Assembly: GCA_035946625.1 (NCBI GenBank)
Contig: DASYZE010000084.1
Span: forward strand, 23,913-87,912
Origin: DASYXZ01 sp035946625
GTDB lineage: Bacteria > Acidobacteriota > Terriglobia > UBA7540
Reading direction: 5' to 3'
Length of the DNA stretch: 64,000 bases
The position numbers and the translations under genes were made by a program. Below are positions 26,799 through 34,955 of the stretch, piece by piece. A model generated the notes under the pieces. The model was not told the origin of the DNA, searched no databases, and saw nothing but the letters and a program-made list of their open reading frames with translations. How positions within the stretch are numbered: position 1 is the stretch's first letter; each line of letters opens with the position of its first letter.

Positions 26799-27437
26799 TC
26801 AAGTCGTTTTCTCAAGCGGCGCAAGATTCAATTTGGCCAGCACCGCCTCCGGGCACCCGTGCCATTCCGACTGCGGCTCGTTGCCGAGATAAGGCAAATC
26901 TCCGATTCCGATTTCACTGGTGTAAAAGCCGCTGACCACCAGATCGCGAAGTTGGTTGAAGAATGCGACGGCGCTCGCGTCCTCCGCAGCCGCCTTCTGA
27001 GGATAGGCGATCCGGTCGAGGATTTTTTCTTTTTGGTCGCTCGTGCAATCTATGAAGCGATGGGTGAATAACCGGGTACACTCCGTGTCAAGCCATGCCA
27101 TTCCGCTTCGGATTTCAGCCGGAAGGCCGCCGCCTTTGAAGTCCAGCCAGTCGTCGATGAATTCCGGAACTCCCGCCTGAGTGGCGCTCCCTGAAATCTC
27201 GTCGGCGGGAATGATCAAATCGCACAGCACGGCCAAAGTCTGCCACTCGTGAGGATCCAAAACCTTGGGCTGGAAGGCAGCCGCATCAATCAGGAGATCG
27301 GACTGGCCGGGATTCGCTTTGGCCAGCACGGATGCAAAGGTCGATGCCGAAATCAGCGCCGCTCCCGGCATGGCTGCCATCAGCTTGAGGATCTCGCGTC
27401 GCCCCAAGCGAATAGTGCGTTGTCTTTTTTCCTCCAC
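26799..27437 (-). CDS. gluconate 2-dehydrogenase subunit 3-like, Tat-exported
   Basis: The 212-residue product has a Tat-type leader (LGRREILKLMAAMPG, then a hydrophobic stretch ending VLAKA) and the helical body of the gluconate 2-dehydrogenase subunit 3 family (LAVLCDLIIPADEISGSATQAGVPEFID). These small subunits carry GMC-type flavoprotein partners to the periplasm. Start GTG 27437 has AGGAGG at 5-nt spacing in the 19-nt gap after the GMC gene; the upstream frame to 27512 lacks this. Operon with the GMC oxidoreductase. Confidence 0.88.
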   Translation of the reverse strand: MEEKRQRTIRLGRREILKLMAAMPGAALISASTFASVLAKANPGQSDLLIDAAAFQPKVLDPHEWQTLAVLCDLIIPADEISGSATQAGVPEFIDDWLDFKGGGLPAEIRSGMAWLDTECTRLFTHRFIDCTSDQKEKILDRIAYPQKAAAEDASAVAFFNQLRDLVVSGFYTSEIGIGDLPYLGNEPQSEWHGCPEAVLAKLNLAPLEKTT

Positions 27438-27456
27438 CCTGCCTCCTCTCTCGAAA

Positions 27457-29163
27457 CTACACGTTCCGCTTTCGGACCTGGTCGGCGATGAATTCCGATG
27501 TGCGCCAGGCAAGAGCCATGATAGTCAGCGTCGGATTCTTGTCGGCATTACTGACCAGGGGCGCGCCATCGGCAACGAATAAGTTGTTGCAGTCCCATGC
27601 CTGGCAATGCGAATTGAGCGCGGATGTTTTCGGATCGCTTCCCATGCGAGCCCCGCCCACCTCATGGATGCCCTGTCCGCCCTTTGAAATTCCCCACTGC
27701 TGCTCCGGCCCGTAGGATTCAACGACCTCGCCGCCGGCGGCGCCTAGGATCTGGCGGAATGTTTCCTGCATGTGCCTCGCCATGAGGATTTCGTCCTGAC
27801 TCCACTTGAAGTGGAATTTCAGGACAGGAATCCCCCACTGGTCCACAGTGTGATTGTCGATTTCACAATAGCTCTCTTCATTAGGGATCATCTCCCCCCG
27901 TCCGTGCAGGCCCACAAACGAACCATACAAATTCCGGCAATTCTGCTTGAACTTGGTGCCGTAGCCGCCGCCTGCGAACCGTTCCGACCCGCTCAAAAGG
28001 CCGGGCATTGGCATGCCTCGGCGCCCGCCTCCAAATTCGATGTGATACCCGCGCGAAAATGGCAGTTCGCGCTTCTGTTGCTTTTGGTAATTCCACCACG
28101 GCATGTAAAGGTGCATTCCCCCCACGCCGTCTTCATTGTGCGGCGGAAGACCTGCCAGGGTGGGCAGGAATCCGGTCACGTCGGACATGACCGTATCCAT
28201 CAGATACTTGCCCACCAGGCCGTTGGAGTTGGCGAGGCCATTGGGGAAACGCGGACTGCGAGAGTTCAACAACAAGCGGGCAGTTTCGCATGAACTTGCC
28301 GCTAATATGATTACCTTGCCGCGGGCCTGAACTTCTTTTCGGGTTTTCTTGTCGATGTAGGAAACGCCCGTGGCGCGGCCATCTGGCCCGGTGAGGACCT
28401 CGCGCGCCATGGCGTCGCAACGGATTTCCAGATTGCGCGTCTCCTGAGCCGGAAAGAGCAGCACTGCGGGCGAAGAAAAATTGGAACCGAGCCGGCAATT
28501 CCGGCCGCACTGCGACACGTAGTGGCAGGCCGGGCGCCCATTCAGTTCGCGGGTCAGAATGGCAAGCCGTGATGGTACGCAGGGGATTTGTAGTTTCTGG
28601 CACGCTTTCTGGACGACCCGCTCGTAACAGCGCGGAGCGGGAGGAGGAAGGAAGCGTCCATCGGGGGTATTTTCCAATCCCTCGGCGGACCCAAAGACGC
28701 CAATCAATTCTTCGGTCTGGTCATAATACGGCGCTAACTCCTCGTAGGTAATGGGCCAGTCAAAACCTTTGCCGTCACGGCTGTGGGGCTTGAAATCGTA
28801 TCGGCCATTGCGCAGCGCGATCCGTCCCCAAGAGTTGGTTCGGCCTCCCAACATGCGCGAACGAAACCACATCCAATCGGTCCCGGGCGCCGAAACATAC
28901 GGTTCGCCCTCAACCTGCCAACCACCCACAACTGCGCTGAAGTAGTCCATGGGGGATTTGGTATTTGCGTCGCCTCGATGGGGAGCGTCGTACACCCACT
29001 CGAGCCACTTCGAGTCCTTCGCCGGATCGTACCAGCCTCCGGCTTCCAGCATCAGGCACTTGGCCCCGGCCTTCGTCAGGTTGTAGGCGGCCATGCCTCC
29101 GCCTGCGCCTGAGCCGACGATGATCGCGTCGTAGATTTCAGGGCTGGACATTATCTGTGGCAC
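27457..29163 (-). CDS. GMC-family FAD oxidoreductase
   Basis: The ~568-residue flavoprotein has the FAD dinucleotide motif VGSGAGGGMAAYNL near the N-terminus, LEAGG, and the C-terminal GMC catalytic pair: His in GIHEVGGARMG and Asn in NADKNPTLTI. It lacks its own signal, so it is probably co-exported with the Tat-dependent small subunit encoded downstream. The family oxidises sugars, alcohols or polyols and passes electrons to a quinone or cytochrome. GTG 29163 is favoured by GGAGG at 5 nt; ATG 29151, 29175 and 29196 are alternatives. No cytochrome subunit II is adjacent. Confidence 0.9.
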   Translation of the reverse strand: MPQIMSSPEIYDAIIVGSGAGGGMAAYNLTKAGAKCLMLEAGGWYDPAKDSKWLEWVYDAPHRGDANTKSPMDYFSAVVGGWQVEGEPYVSAPGTDWMWFRSRMLGGRTNSWGRIALRNGRYDFKPHSRDGKGFDWPITYEELAPYYDQTEELIGVFGSAEGLENTPDGRFLPPPAPRCYERVVQKACQKLQIPCVPSRLAILTRELNGRPACHYVSQCGRNCRLGSNFSSPAVLLFPAQETRNLEIRCDAMAREVLTGPDGRATGVSYIDKKTRKEVQARGKVIILAASSCETARLLLNSRSPRFPNGLANSNGLVGKYLMDTVMSDVTGFLPTLAGLPPHNEDGVGGMHLYMPWWNYQKQQKRELPFSRGYHIEFGGGRRGMPMPGLLSGSERFAGGGYGTKFKQNCRNLYGSFVGLHGRGEMIPNEESYCEIDNHTVDQWGIPVLKFHFKWSQDEILMARHMQETFRQILGAAGGEVVESYGPEQQWGISKGGQGIHEVGGARMGSDPKTSALNSHCQAWDCNNLFVADGAPLVSNADKNPTLTIMALAWRTSEFIADQVRKRNV

Positions 29164-29233
29164 TGGCTCCTCCATTGGGTCATCGCAACACGCCAATTTT
29201 ATGTAGAGGCGGCTTTACGCCGCCAGGTGGCGA

Positions 29234-30484
29234 TCAAAATCTCGTCGCAAGAGGGCTTCCCTCCGCTGTCATCCGAACTAACCGAATCCGCGTGCGATTG
29301 TTTCCTTCCTGGTCGAAGGAGATCAGCCCCGAAACTCCCTGATCATTATGTACACTGGCAATCTGGTCCCTCAAGCGCGCGCGATTGGGGCCGGCATCAC
29401 ACAGGGCTCGCGCGACGAGGCGTACGGCATCGTAAGCTTCGGCGGCAACCTGGCTCGGAATCGACCCGGTCAACAATTCGTAGCGGCGCGCGAAGCTTTT
29501 TCCCAAAGGGCTCCCAGCCCCGGCAGAAGCGACAGTCCAGATGCTGCCGCGCTGTTGAACATCGCCGTTCATTGCATCGGGCAGAGCAAATCGCAGCCCC
29601 TGACTTGCTTGCGCCGCTTCTTGGGAAAGGAAAATGGGAGTTTGAATTCTTTCTTCCCAAATTCTCTTGATGAGCTGGCATGCAATTTCCGGCCGCGTCC
29701 AAAAAACGATTGCTTCGGGGGACTCTTTGTGGATAGTCGCAATCAGCGAGTCGGCGTCTGGTTGCAGAGGATCCAGTGACAGCGAGTTGACGCGAGGGGC
29801 AGAAAGCTGCCGGGCAACCTCTTGAAATTCTTTGCCGCCCAGCCGCCCATCGTGATCACTTTCGGCAACCAGGAGGACGCGGTGCATATTTCTAGTGTGA
29901 TAAATGTCCTCTGCAATGATCCGCGCCTGTTCTTCGTCACTTGGTCCCAGTCGAAAAATCCAGGGGATGTCAATCTGTGTCGTTGTTTTGTCGGTGGAAA
30001 GAGTCAGAATAGGAATCCCCATCCGGTTGCCGACTTGCTCGCTCAGGTGCGCGGTTGATCCGTTAGCTGACGTGATCACGGCAACGGCCTGGCGGTCGAG
30101 AGCCAGGCGGATCAGTTCATCTGAGGTGTGCCCCCAGGAAGGCCCACTCTCATCGCCGAGGGCAAGTTCCAGCCGCCGGCCTTCATGCAAGGGATTAGCG
30201 TCTTCCAGCGCCAGGCGGGCTGCGGCAACGATCGCATCTCCTTCGGCCTTACGAGGCCCATGAAGGGGCGCCAGGAATCCCAGTCGTATAGTCGAGCCGG
30301 CCAGGTCGGAAGCCGCCTCTCTTCCCGGGCCAAGGTAGCTCGTGCCTCTCGAAGCGATGGAGGCGTAAGGCTTTGCGGATATCTCTGGAGTCTGCGCGCC
30401 CGCAGTCGCCATTCCGGCCAGCATGGCGAGCGCGCCGGCAAGGGCGCCAAAGTTCGTCAAGGCGCGTCGAAGAGGGTTAGCCAT
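29234..30484 (-). CDS. LIV-type periplasmic substrate-binding protein (no permease nearby)
   Basis: The 416-residue product has a signal peptide (to TAGAQ) and a Peripla_BP_6-type bilobed fold: IRLGFLAPLHGPRKAEGDAI, LALEDANPLHEGRR, ITSANGSTAHLSEQVGN, IPILTLSTDKTT, VLLVAESDHDGRLGG. An N-terminal segment between signal and domain contains SAKPYAS, repeated as AKPYAN in the next SBP gene, so the two are paralogues. There is no ABC permease or ATPase in the window. It lies between the second binding-protein gene and the GMC operon; such proteins are known beside quinoprotein dehydrogenase loci, but the ligand is unknown. Confidence 0.82.
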   Translation of the reverse strand: MANPLRRALTNFGALAGALAMLAGMATAGAQTPEISAKPYASIASRGTSYLGPGREAASDLAGSTIRLGFLAPLHGPRKAEGDAIVAAARLALEDANPLHEGRRLELALGDESGPSWGHTSDELIRLALDRQAVAVITSANGSTAHLSEQVGNRMGIPILTLSTDKTTTQIDIPWIFRLGPSDEEQARIIAEDIYHTRNMHRVLLVAESDHDGRLGGKEFQEVARQLSAPRVNSLSLDPLQPDADSLIATIHKESPEAIVFWTRPEIACQLIKRIWEERIQTPIFLSQEAAQASQGLRFALPDAMNGDVQQRGSIWTVASAGAGSPLGKSFARRYELLTGSIPSQVAAEAYDAVRLVARALCDAGPNRARLRDQIASVHNDQGVSGLISFDQEGNNRTRIRLVRMTAEGSPLATRF

Positions 30485-30510
30485 GTGAATACCAGCGCAC
30501 GATATTTGTT

Positions 30511-30603
30511 ATGCTGAGGAGGTGGCCGAGGCGACCGACGAAGAATCCCTGTACTGCCTGACTCTCACCAAGCAGAGGTCCTTCGCTACGCTCAAGATGA
30601 CAA
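30511..30603. repeat. dispersed intergenic repeat, copy 1
   Basis: The stretch contains GAGGAGG, then CGACGAAGAATCCCTG and TCCTTCGCTACGCTCAAGATGA. The same order of words recurs at 33111-33243. This resembles short repeats I recall from acidobacterial intergenic DNA. It lies between two binding-protein genes. Confidence 0.55.
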
Positions 30604-30623
30604 TCCCAGCCACAAGACATGCG

Positions 30624-31976
30624 TCACCGGCCGGACGCTTGCGATTTGGCACGCCAGTCCGTTCGATGCTCCGGCCAATAAACAAACTTGCCGTCTTTCA
30701 CCTGGGCAAAGTTGACGGGCGCAATGTTGTTCAAGGTGTAGTCGAAGATTTCATGCCCGCCCGCACCGTGATAGTCCTTGGTGGCGTACTCGCGCAGGGC
30801 ATCCATGATTAGTCCACGGTTCAGTCCTGCCTTCTTAATGGAAGCAATCAGTATGTTCATGCCATCGTACGCGTACGCCGCATAAGCATCGGGTTCGCTG
30901 CCGAAGCGCTTCAGAAAGCGCTGGCGGAAGTCCTGCCAAACGGGGTCGGACCTGGTTGGGTCCAAAGGGCAAACAGTCACCAAGCCCTCCGCAGCGGGGC
31001 CGGCGACCTTTAGAACCTCTGGATAAGCAATTCGGCTGCTGCCGAAGACTGGCTGCTTCATTCCCAATTGGCGCATTTGCTTCAGGATTCGCCCTGCTTG
31101 TGGCGCGTTCCCCCAAATCACCAAGCCGTCAATCCCGGCATCCCGCAGCATGAGCAATTGTTTGGAGTAATCCTGTTCGGTGGGTTCGTACTTCACCTCC
31201 AGGATAGCTTGATGCCCCAGGCGGCGGGCCACATCAAAGAACACTGCGTCACCCATGCGGCCGTAGCGGTCGGTGGAGCGGATAATCCCGATCCGTTTCA
31301 GTTTAAGCTGATTGAAGATGTAATCGGCCAGCGCATAGCCTTGCTGCCGGTCGTCGGGAAAATTGTGCAGGAGCCACGGGATGCGGGTTTCGGTCACCGT
31401 GCGGTCTGTAGTGCCGGTATCCACAATGGGCTCTTCAATCTTCAAGCTGGCGCGCAGGGCAATGTGCGTGGAAGCAGAGTCAATCGACCCCAGCATGGCC
31501 CACGCGTTTTCGTCATAGCGCATCTTCACGATCTCCATCGCTGAAGCCCCCCAAAGGGGCAAGTCATCGTGAACTTTCAGGGCAAATGGTTTTCCCTGGT
31601 CGCCGCCCTGCGCGTTCGCTTCCTCAACCGACAATTGCGCACCATGCAGCATGGCGATCCCGTACACAGAATCGTAATTGTCTTTATCCAGAGGGCTCAG
31701 GACCCCGATGTTGATTTCCGGCAGGCGGCTCAAGTCGCCGCCGGGCACGCTGCGAGCCGCGCCGTTGTATTCGAGTGTGTTCGGGTCAACATACCATTCC
31801 TGGTACGGCTTGCGATATCGGCGATAAGGTACGGCTTGCGCCGGCATATTGGCGTAGGGCTTGGCCACAACAAGTTCTTTCACGGGCTTCTCAGATGGCA
31901 CGGCCTGCGGCCATGCGGGGCCCGCCAGAAGGAGAATGAGAATTATCGCGAAACGCTTAGCACCCATCTTGGCCAT
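30624..31976 (-). CDS. LIV-type periplasmic substrate-binding protein (no permease nearby)
   Basis: The 450-residue product has a signal peptide (AIILILLLAGPAWPQA), an N-terminal extension with VAKPYANMP and a basic/aromatic part (YRRYRKPYQEWY), and then a Peripla_BP_6 domain (INIGVLSPLDKDNYDSV; AQLSVEEANAQGG; AMLGSIDSASTHIALRA; RIGIIRSTDRYGRMG; AAYAYDGMNILI). It is a paralogue of the protein encoded just downstream. ATG 31976 follows GAGGAAGG closely; ATG 31967 is an alternative. Gene order next to the GMC dehydrogenase suggests a sensing or ligand-capture role in that pathway rather than transport, which is inference. Confidence 0.83.
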   Translation of the reverse strand: MAKMGAKRFAIILILLLAGPAWPQAVPSEKPVKELVVAKPYANMPAQAVPYRRYRKPYQEWYVDPNTLEYNGAARSVPGGDLSRLPEINIGVLSPLDKDNYDSVYGIAMLHGAQLSVEEANAQGGDQGKPFALKVHDDLPLWGASAMEIVKMRYDENAWAMLGSIDSASTHIALRASLKIEEPIVDTGTTDRTVTETRIPWLLHNFPDDRQQGYALADYIFNQLKLKRIGIIRSTDRYGRMGDAVFFDVARRLGHQAILEVKYEPTEQDYSKQLLMLRDAGIDGLVIWGNAPQAGRILKQMRQLGMKQPVFGSSRIAYPEVLKVAGPAAEGLVTVCPLDPTRSDPVWQDFRQRFLKRFGSEPDAYAAYAYDGMNILIASIKKAGLNRGLIMDALREYATKDYHGAGGHEIFDYTLNNIAPVNFAQVKDGKFVYWPEHRTDWRAKSQASGR

Positions 31977-32009
31977 CCTTCCTCAAACAAACTTGAAAAC
32001 CTCACGCTT

Positions 32010-32084
32010 GTAGGGCCCGGGCTTGCCTCGACCCTCTTGCGCTGGCGGCATAACTCAAAAGGCCCGGGCAAGTCCCGGCCCTAC
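32010..32084. repeat. imperfect inverted repeat
   Basis: GTAGGGCCCGGGCTTGCC (32010-32027) is matched, with few mismatches, by the reverse complement of 32067-32084 (GTAGGGCCGGGACTTGCC), with a 39-nt loop. It lies between the DAHP synthase stop and the start of the binding-protein gene. No T-run follows. Confidence 0.5.
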
Positions 32085-32100
32085 ATTTTTCGTCTCCGTG

Positions 32101-33006
32101 CTACACGGCATATTCCGCAACGCGAGCCTCGCGCGGAACCGGCTCTTCATGACCGCTCACAAACCGCGTAATTCTGCGCAGGGTGGGCGGGTCAATCGCC
32201 TGCTCCGCATCACACACCGGGCGGGGAGCATCAATGCGTTCACTGGCAATCTCGATAATCAGCCCATCGCAGCCGAACTCAATGGCTCCGCGGCTGGCGG
32301 ATTCCACCATCGTGGAAACACCGGTGGCATGGCTGGGGTCGACGATGACGGGCAGGAACGTCAATAAGTGGAGCGCCGGGATCACGTTTAAGTCCAACGA
32401 AAAACGCGAGTACTCACTTGAAACACAGGTCTTGATTCCCCGCTCGCACAAAACAATATCCAGATTCCCTTCCTTGGCAATGTACTCCGCCGCGGCCAGC
32501 CATTCACACAAGCTGGCCGCCATGCCGCGTTTCAGAAGAACGGGTTTGCGAGCACGCCCCACTTCAACCAGAAGGGGATAGTTCTGCATGCTTCGGGAGC
32601 CAATCTGGAGCATGTCGGCGTATTGGGAAACGGTTTCCACCAAACGCACATCAATGACCTCCGTGACCACCGGCAGCCCCGCCTTATCACCCGCCGCGCG
32701 TAAGATCTTCAGGCCTTCTACACCCAGTCCTTGAAAATCGTGCGGCGAAGTGCGCGGCTTGAAGGCGCCGCCACGAAGCATGTCAGCGCCGCAGCCCTTG
32801 GCGATTTGGGCCAATTCCAGCGTCTGGTCCCAATTCTCGACGGTGCAGGGACCGGCGATGACGACGGGCGACCCGGCCCCGAACCTTACGCCGCCCACCT
32901 CGACTACGCGTCGGTAGTGGCTCCCGTACCGCAGATTCGTCTGCCTGCTGACGATGGGGCAAATCCGAGGCAAATCATCGATGGTGACTTTTCCGGCGAC
33001 CTTCAT
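32101..33006 (-). CDS. divergent type I beta DAHP synthase-like aldolase
   Basis: The 301-residue product follows the Bacillus/Thermotoga-type 3-deoxy-7-phosphoheptulonate synthase: VVIAGPCTVEN (metal Cys), MLRGGAFKPRTSPHDFQGLG, VLLKRG, VIVDPSHATG (metal His), and an acidic IIEIASE with a later CDAEQAID (metal Glu and Asp). The usual segments around the tyrosine or threonine loop (TRNTLD) and the HP-P-A-SD block are changed (SSEYSRFSLDL, SERIDAPRPVCD). No other shikimate gene is nearby. Start ATG 33006 has GGAGG at 6-7 nt. A true DAHP role or a related aldolase reaction remains open. Confidence 0.75.
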   Translation of the reverse strand: MKVAGKVTIDDLPRICPIVSRQTNLRYGSHYRRVVEVGGVRFGAGSPVVIAGPCTVENWDQTLELAQIAKGCGADMLRGGAFKPRTSPHDFQGLGVEGLKILRAAGDKAGLPVVTEVIDVRLVETVSQYADMLQIGSRSMQNYPLLVEVGRARKPVLLKRGMAASLCEWLAAAEYIAKEGNLDIVLCERGIKTCVSSEYSRFSLDLNVIPALHLLTFLPVIVDPSHATGVSTMVESASRGAIEFGCDGLIIEIASERIDAPRPVCDAEQAIDPPTLRRITRFVSGHEEPVPREARVAEYAV

Positions 33007-33110
33007 ACCTCACCTCCAACCTTCCCGGCACAGGAAGCATGAAAGATCCTGTTCCACTCATTTCCTCCGGCGCCTTCGGATTGAAAAACTCCGCCCGTTG
33101 CTCCGCTGAA

Positions 33111-33243
33111 GTCATTGTGAGGAGTCCCGCCGGGCGGGACGACGAAGAATCTCGGCAGTGCTTGGTCCATGAAATATAGAAATCCCTCGCGCAGTTTAAC
33201 CTGAGCAGAAAGGCACAGATCCTTCGCTTCGCTCAGGATGAAA
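33111..33243. repeat. dispersed intergenic repeat, copy 2
   Basis: TGTGAGGAG, CGACGAAGAATC and GATCCTTCGCTTCGCTCAGGATGA occur in the same order as in the copy at 30511-30603, with extra sequence in the middle. It lies between the Rid-family and DAHP-synthase-like genes. Confidence 0.55.
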
Positions 33244-33273
33244 GCAAAGGGATCAGGAAGACGCCGCTGCACG

Positions 33274-33801
33274 CTACCCGATGGTGCGCGTTCCAGCACC
33301 ATTTCCGTTCGGTGATTCAAAAATGGCCATCGCTTCTATTTCAATCAACAGGTCAGGCCGGCACAAGATGGCCTGGATGCCTGTGGACGCCGGCAACGGA
33401 TCCAATCCCTCGTGCTTGAAGAACTCGGTGCGGATCTCATTGAAGGCTGCGTAGTCGCGCTCGATGTCTCGAAGATAGCAAGTGGTGCGGACGATATCCT
33501 TCCAAGAGGCTCCCTCCGACTCCAGAAGGGCGGTAATATTTTGGTAAGTCCGCCAAGTCTGAGCTCGAAAATCGCCGAGATGGATACTTTGGCCATTTTC
33601 GTCTACGCTCGCCGTGCCGGAGATCAGCAGTATCGTGACGCCCTTGATATCCAAGCGCAGTCCGCGCGAGAACGACGAGGGGGCACGATAGTGATAGGCT
33701 TCATTCAAAACCTCAGGCGCCTGGATGGCCCTCTTCGAGACCCGCTTGTGTACTGGCTCCTGAAGTGTGACGAACTCAACGTCTGCTTTTGTTGGATGCA
33801 T
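33274..33801 (-). CDS. Rid (YjgF/YER057c) family protein
   Basis: The 175-residue product carries the Rid fold signature: LLISGTASVD, TYQNITALLESEGASWKDIVRTTCYLRDI, and a C-terminal STGIQAILCRPDLLIEIEAMAI, where the Arg before Pro-Asp corresponds to the ligand-binding arginine of RidA deaminases. It is longer than RidA (about 130) because of a charged N-terminal extension. Its start overlaps the upstream propeller gene by 26 nt, and AAGGGAGAG inside that gene serves as ribosome site. RidA enzymes hydrolyse reactive enamines; the partner here may be made by the neighbouring oxidoreductases, which is inference. Confidence 0.85.
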   Translation of the reverse strand: MHPTKADVEFVTLQEPVHKRVSKRAIQAPEVLNEAYHYRAPSSFSRGLRLDIKGVTILLISGTASVDENGQSIHLGDFRAQTWRTYQNITALLESEGASWKDIVRTTCYLRDIERDYAAFNEIRTEFFKHEGLDPLPASTGIQAILCRPDLLIEIEAMAIFESPNGNGAGTRTIG

Positions 33802-34939
33802 TCAGTTGCTCTCCCTTCCGGGGCTGACGAATGCCGTGGCTCAAACCGCGAGCAGTGGCTATCCATATGTCTGTCCCCTGGAAATCCATGTTAAGAATGT
33901 AGTTATGTGCAAGAGAAGTAGACGTCTCAATGCGGCGTTTCTTGCCGTCAGGCGCGGTAATTTCAATCTCCCCGCGGCCACTTTTCGGGTCGGGCGTGTA
34001 GTTAACCCAGGTCTGCGTCCGGTAATCTAGATAGCTCAGCCCCTTGTCCGTGCAAGCCCACACATCGTTGCCACGCGATTTGACCGCGTTAATGAAGTCG
34101 GAAGCCAGGCCGCTGTCCTTGGTCAGATAGTTGTGCCAGTTGCGGCCGTCGTAGCCGCTCAGGCCGAAATAGGTGGAAGCCCAGAACATATCGGTGTCAG
34201 GGTTATAGGTGACGCCGCTCACAATCTGATGGATGAGCCCCTGGTTCCGGTACAGAACGATTTCCATTTCGCCGTCGGGATCCTCGTACGGTCTCCAGGA
34301 GCGGTTTGCGGTGTCATAGACAATCACCCCGCCGCCCCACACACCCATGTAGACTTTGTCTTTGCCGAGAGCAAGGGAATAGGACCAGGGCTCATCGAAA
34401 GGAGCGTTCTTTTCGTTAAAGATCGTCCACGCGCCGCTATACGTATCCAGGCGGTTAACGCCCGCCGCCGTGGCCACCCAGACGTATTGCCCCTGCAGGG
34501 CCACGCTGTACACCAAGTCGTTGGCCAGCCCGCTCGACAAGTTGGTGTAATTCTTGAACTGTCCTCCGGAATATTGGCTCAGCCCACCAAACGTTCCCAC
34601 CCAAACGTCGCCGGTCCGTTTGTCCACGGCGATTGACATGACGGCACGGCCGACGAGGCCATCAGCCGGAGTGAACACTCTCTTCACCTGGCCGTTTTCG
34701 AGGAGAACCAATCCGTGAGCCGTTCCCGCCCAAACCCGGTTGCCATCCACGGTCACGGAGAAGACTTCGCCCTCGGGAAAGCCGTTATCCTGCGTGTAGT
34801 TGATCCATTGAGTGTAAAGGGGCAATTCCTGGGCTCTTGATGCGCACGGGCTGAAGAGCAACAAACCCGCCAACAGCGCGCAGCACGTCAGAATGATTCT
34901 CGTTATCTTCCGCAACTCTTGACTCGGTAGGCTGCTCAA
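33776..34939 (-). CDS. two-component-regulator-type propeller protein, exported
   Basis: The 387-residue product has a hydrophobic leader (about 12-35) followed by at least six Reg_prop-like blades: VWAGTAHGLVLLENG, VWVGTFGGLSQYSGG, VWVATAAGVNRLD, FWASTYFGLSGYDG, VWACTDKGLSYLD, IWIATARGLSHG. In other bacteria these blades form the sensor part of hybrid kinases; here the propeller stands alone, with no kinase domain. Start TTG 34939 is the only initiation codon before the leader and follows an A4G6 run. It lies 16 nt after the YVTN-cytochrome gene, in the same operon. Confidence 0.8.
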   Translation of the reverse strand: MSSLPSQELRKITRIILTCCALLAGLLLFSPCASRAQELPLYTQWINYTQDNGFPEGEVFSVTVDGNRVWAGTAHGLVLLENGQVKRVFTPADGLVGRAVMSIAVDKRTGDVWVGTFGGLSQYSGGQFKNYTNLSSGLANDLVYSVALQGQYVWVATAAGVNRLDTYSGAWTIFNEKNAPFDEPWSYSLALGKDKVYMGVWGGGVIVYDTANRSWRPYEDPDGEMEIVLYRNQGLIHQIVSGVTYNPDTDMFWASTYFGLSGYDGRNWHNYLTKDSGLASDFINAVKSRGNDVWACTDKGLSYLDYRTQTWVNYTPDPKSGRGEIEITAPDGKKRRIETSTSLAHNYILNMDFQGTDIWIATARGLSHGIRQPRKGEQLNASNKSRR

Positions 34940-34955
34940 GATTTGTCCCCCCTTT

